A DNA stretch of 64,000 nucleotides. Origin: Whitmania pigra (lineage: Eukaryota > Annelida > Clitellata > Hirudinida > Haemopidae). The position numbers and the translations under genes were made by a program. Position 1 is the stretch's first letter. Each line of letters starts with the position of its first letter. Positions 61,080-64,000 of this stretch are shown here, piece by piece. The stretch is from positions 20,001-84,000 of the forward strand of contig JAJTWR010000065.1 in the NCBI GenBank assembly GCA_021613335.1, written 5' to 3'. The notes under the pieces were generated by a model that did no database searches, had not been told where the DNA came from, and was given only the letters and a program-made list of their open reading frames with translations.

Positions 61080-61635
61080 ATAGCGCCATTATAAGAACAT
61101 CTGATACCGGTATCCACTATGGATATTAAAAGAATTGTAAATCACAATATCATCAAAGAATGGCAGCATAGATGGAATGAGAGCCTTGAAAATAGACACT
61201 ACCATGAAATAGTGGATAAAGTAGAAAAACGATGCAGATTCCAATGTCTATCGAGAAAGAAAGAGATCTTGATCTCCCGACTCAGGCTTGGGAAATACGC
61301 CCTAAACAATTATCTACGTAAACAAAGAAGACACGATAGCGGAAAATGCAACGCATGCCCTCAAAAGGCTGAGACTATAACACATTTTCTTTTGGAATGT
61401 CCGGATCAAGCAAAACTAAGGAGAACTCTAACAACAGAAAGAGGGGCGATAACAATAAACCAGATGCTCAACGACCCCGGAAGTTTGGACAATATATTTA
61501 AATGGACAATCAAAAATAGCAGAAACCTAATATAGCTCAAACATTATTATTATACATAATTATTTCTCTCATATTATTTTCATTCACCAGTCTACATCAT
61601 CTCCTTATGGAATTGACTTTAAATAAAATACCTAC
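61080..61635 (+). mobile_element. LINE 3'-terminal fragment
   Basis: The frame at 61119-61535 (138 codons) is the C-terminal end of a non-LTR retrotransposon polyprotein: EILISRLRLGKYALNNYL and the zinc-knuckle-like CNACPQKAETITHFLLECP. The 3' UTR then ends in catcatctccttatggaatt, gactttaaataaaatacct. The reverse transcriptase itself is absent, as expected for 5' truncation. Confidence 0.8.
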
Positions 61636-61930
61636 GTATGGCAATGTTTTCTAAGGACCACGTGATATTAAGTAGCTAATAATAAAGGTCATGATTGTAG
61701 TTCACTTCTCACGGCACCAATGAGCCATTGAAAGATTTTGAAAAAACATTCGATTTCTCTTCGATTAAAATATTATTATTAATGTTATTATTATTAGTAG
61801 TAGTAGCAGTAGTAGTAGTGGTAGTAATTATTATAACTAGTAATTAGGTTTAACTTTATTTTCTTGCAGAACAATCAATAAAAATAAAAACAATAATAAA
61901 ATATTAAAACTAAATTGCAAAATAAACGGG

Positions 61931-62118
61931 GCGTGCAGGTTAGCCGAATGGGTTACGTGCCTGCATACGGCGGTAATGACAACAGTCGTAATGTGTCGTG
62001 TTCGAAACCCAGCCTTCACTGCCGCCAGCGCCCTTGGGAAGGAGCGCTATATAAATGGTTACAAGAAGCGCCTCTGACGCTATGCATATGGCGCTATATA
62101 AATGAAGTTACAAAATAA
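61931..62118 (+). mobile_element. tRNA-derived SINE, second family
   Basis: A box tagccgaatgggtt at about 61941 and B box gttcgaaaccc at 62000-62010. The body ends in two copies of gcgctatataaatg (about 62045 and 62091). It differs from the SINEs at 8131 and 56573 in head and tail. Confidence 0.65.
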
Positions 62119-63740
62119 TATTAATATTAAATACTATTATTCACTAAACGATTAACAGCAACATTAACATAACTTTAAACTAGTTTGAGCATAAACAACA
62201 GCACATCTCAAAAACCTCATTACGTTGGCCTACTGAGACTCATTTATTTATTTGATTAGTGTACGTTGCATAACTAAGATCCTATCGAAGCTCAAAGCAT
62301 GAGAAAGTTTTCAACATCACGACTTAAAACTCTTTCATAGATCACAAGGTGTTTTATAGCTCATTTGTCTTCTGCTTAAAAGGTGAACGCTACGTAATGG
62401 CTTAAAATCAACCTTAGACTTAGTAATAATACTTATTAATATATTAATATTAATACTTGTTATTATTAACATATATTAAAATATAAGTAATTAAAATATT
62501 ATTATAATTAACTATTATTTGACTATCATTTAATTATAATATATATTATTATTAACAACGATTTATTAGGCAAATTATTATGTACCCAACAGATTAGGTC
62601 GGTCTAGCTGGGGTTAGTTTTAGTGTCAAATGGTCACGACCCGATTGAAAAAAAGTTAAAATTTGGGTGATTGAGTACAATTTAATTTGCGATCACTTTG
62701 TTATTTAAATTAATGACTTAACATAAATTAGGAAAATATAAATAGATTATATAATTAATGACTTAACATAAATTAGGAAAATATAAATAGATTATATAAT
62801 TAATGACTTAACATAAATTAGGAAAATATAAATAGATTATAAACTTTGAGTAAACACCTCAAAAAGACTTCTTCCAACTGTGGTAATAGTAGAAGTATGA
62901 GTTAAAACAAAACTAAATTGGAAGCACTGATGTTTCCGCTTCCTGGAGGTTTGGGATGAAAGAACTTGTTTTTTTTAAATTCTTTCTCACTTCTTGATTT
63001 CACCCGAAACCTCAAATCGTCATTTTAAAATGTTTTTTTTTATGAGAAAGTTTTCGTTCACACACGGCGGGAGAGAGCGTTTGCGCTGTCGTTTATTCAT
63101 TTATTCATTCATTCTCTCACTCATTCACCCACTCACTCACCTACTTAATTACTCACCGACTCTCTCACTCATTCATTCATTCACTCTCTCAATCCTTAAC
63201 TCATTCATTTGAATATCTTTATTTCGTGATGTTCTGTTCAAATGAAGGTGGCTTTCTCAAAATAAAAAGAAGTAGGGATAATCTTTTAAAGGACTGACCA
63301 ACAGTACAAATAACATTGATAATAGGGCTGCGAAAGATTAAAAATTTTTTTATCTATTAATCGAAATTTATATTAATCGGTTAAATTCGATTAATTACAA
63401 CATATATTCCGGCTACTTTTAGCCGATCTCGTTGTGTCGCAACTCCGCATTTAGTCAGTATGCACTTCATATAATCATCCGACCTTAGCCAAAACAATTA
63501 ATCGTGTCATACAAACACGTTGTAAACTTTTTAAAAAACTTTGTCAAAAATTGAGAATTAATTTAGTTATAAACAGTAATAATACCTCTAATAACCATAG
63601 AAAGAATTCTACATTTAGAGAAGGCAAGTAGTGAGCATGCTGTGAACACTCTCCACAACTTTCTTCTGCTCTGCTAAATTTATTTTGTATGAATTATAAA
63701 TTCTTATTATTCTAAAATATATTGTGATGTAATTGTGATG
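62119..63740. other. Downstream block of duplication unit B
   Basis: Matches 47380-48985 downstream of gene A over most of its length, with small indels. It holds no gene. At 62706-62840 it carries a local 45-46 bp tandem triplication. Confidence 0.65.
62706..62840. repeat. 45-46 bp tandem repeat, three copies
   Basis: The unit aattaatgacttaacataaa followed by ttaggaaaatataaatagattat occurs three times. Unit A has one related copy at about 48040-48081, so the expansion happened after the duplication. Confidence 0.9.
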
Positions 63741-63764
63741 ATGAAGACGAGGTTGATGATTATG

Positions 63765-63982
<218 letters not shown>

Positions 63983-64000
63983 TTATCGGTCTGATGAATA

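Overview
This is a window of AT-rich animal nuclear DNA. It has spliced multi-exon genes with GT-AG introns, no operons, very many trinucleotide and tetranucleotide microsatellites, and decayed copies of several eukaryotic transposon classes. The gene content (eIF5B, a CrebA/CREB3L-type bZIP factor, secreted-domain receptors with WSC modules) and the repeat style suggest an invertebrate, most likely a lophotrochozoan. A leech such as Helobdella is my guess from general appearance only. Exon coordinates below were read by hand from splice signals and reading-frame continuity.

Layout, left to right. 211-2240: degenerate pogo/Tigger-like DNA transposon (minus strand) carrying a 498-bp insertion. 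3246-7100: gene 1 of a membrane-receptor family (signal peptide, fucolectin-like F5/8C domain, two WSC domains, EGF-like modules, one transmembrane helix). 8130-9965: tRNA-derived SINE, a Tigger-type terminus and a 5'-truncated LINE. 10044-11062: short hAT element with perfect terminal repeats and an 8-bp target duplication. 11611-20494: translation factor eIF5B, 24 exons, 1196 codons plus stop. 21964-35923: CrebA/CREB3L-like bZIP gene whose 8.3-kb first intron is packed with microsatellites. 35924-40255: AT-rich intergenic DNA.

40256-63740: a tandem duplication of a second receptor type. Unit A (about 40.0-49.0 kb) and unit B (about 49.0-63.7 kb) each hold one receptor gene (F5/8C-like, WSC x2, EGF-like, Asp/Thr linker, hydrophobic membrane segment) and the same downstream block. 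Unit B has grown by insertion of another pogo/Tigger copy, a Charlie-type hAT, a SINE and LINE fragments, and its receptor has a premature stop after the membrane segment. The window ends in a (TTA)n tract at the place where another unit could begin.

The most interesting item is the receptor family: three paralogs with the same domain order and intron phases, two in a young tandem array. I know of no named family with this exact architecture. The domain set suggests carbohydrate or glycoprotein recognition at the cell surface, but that is inference.
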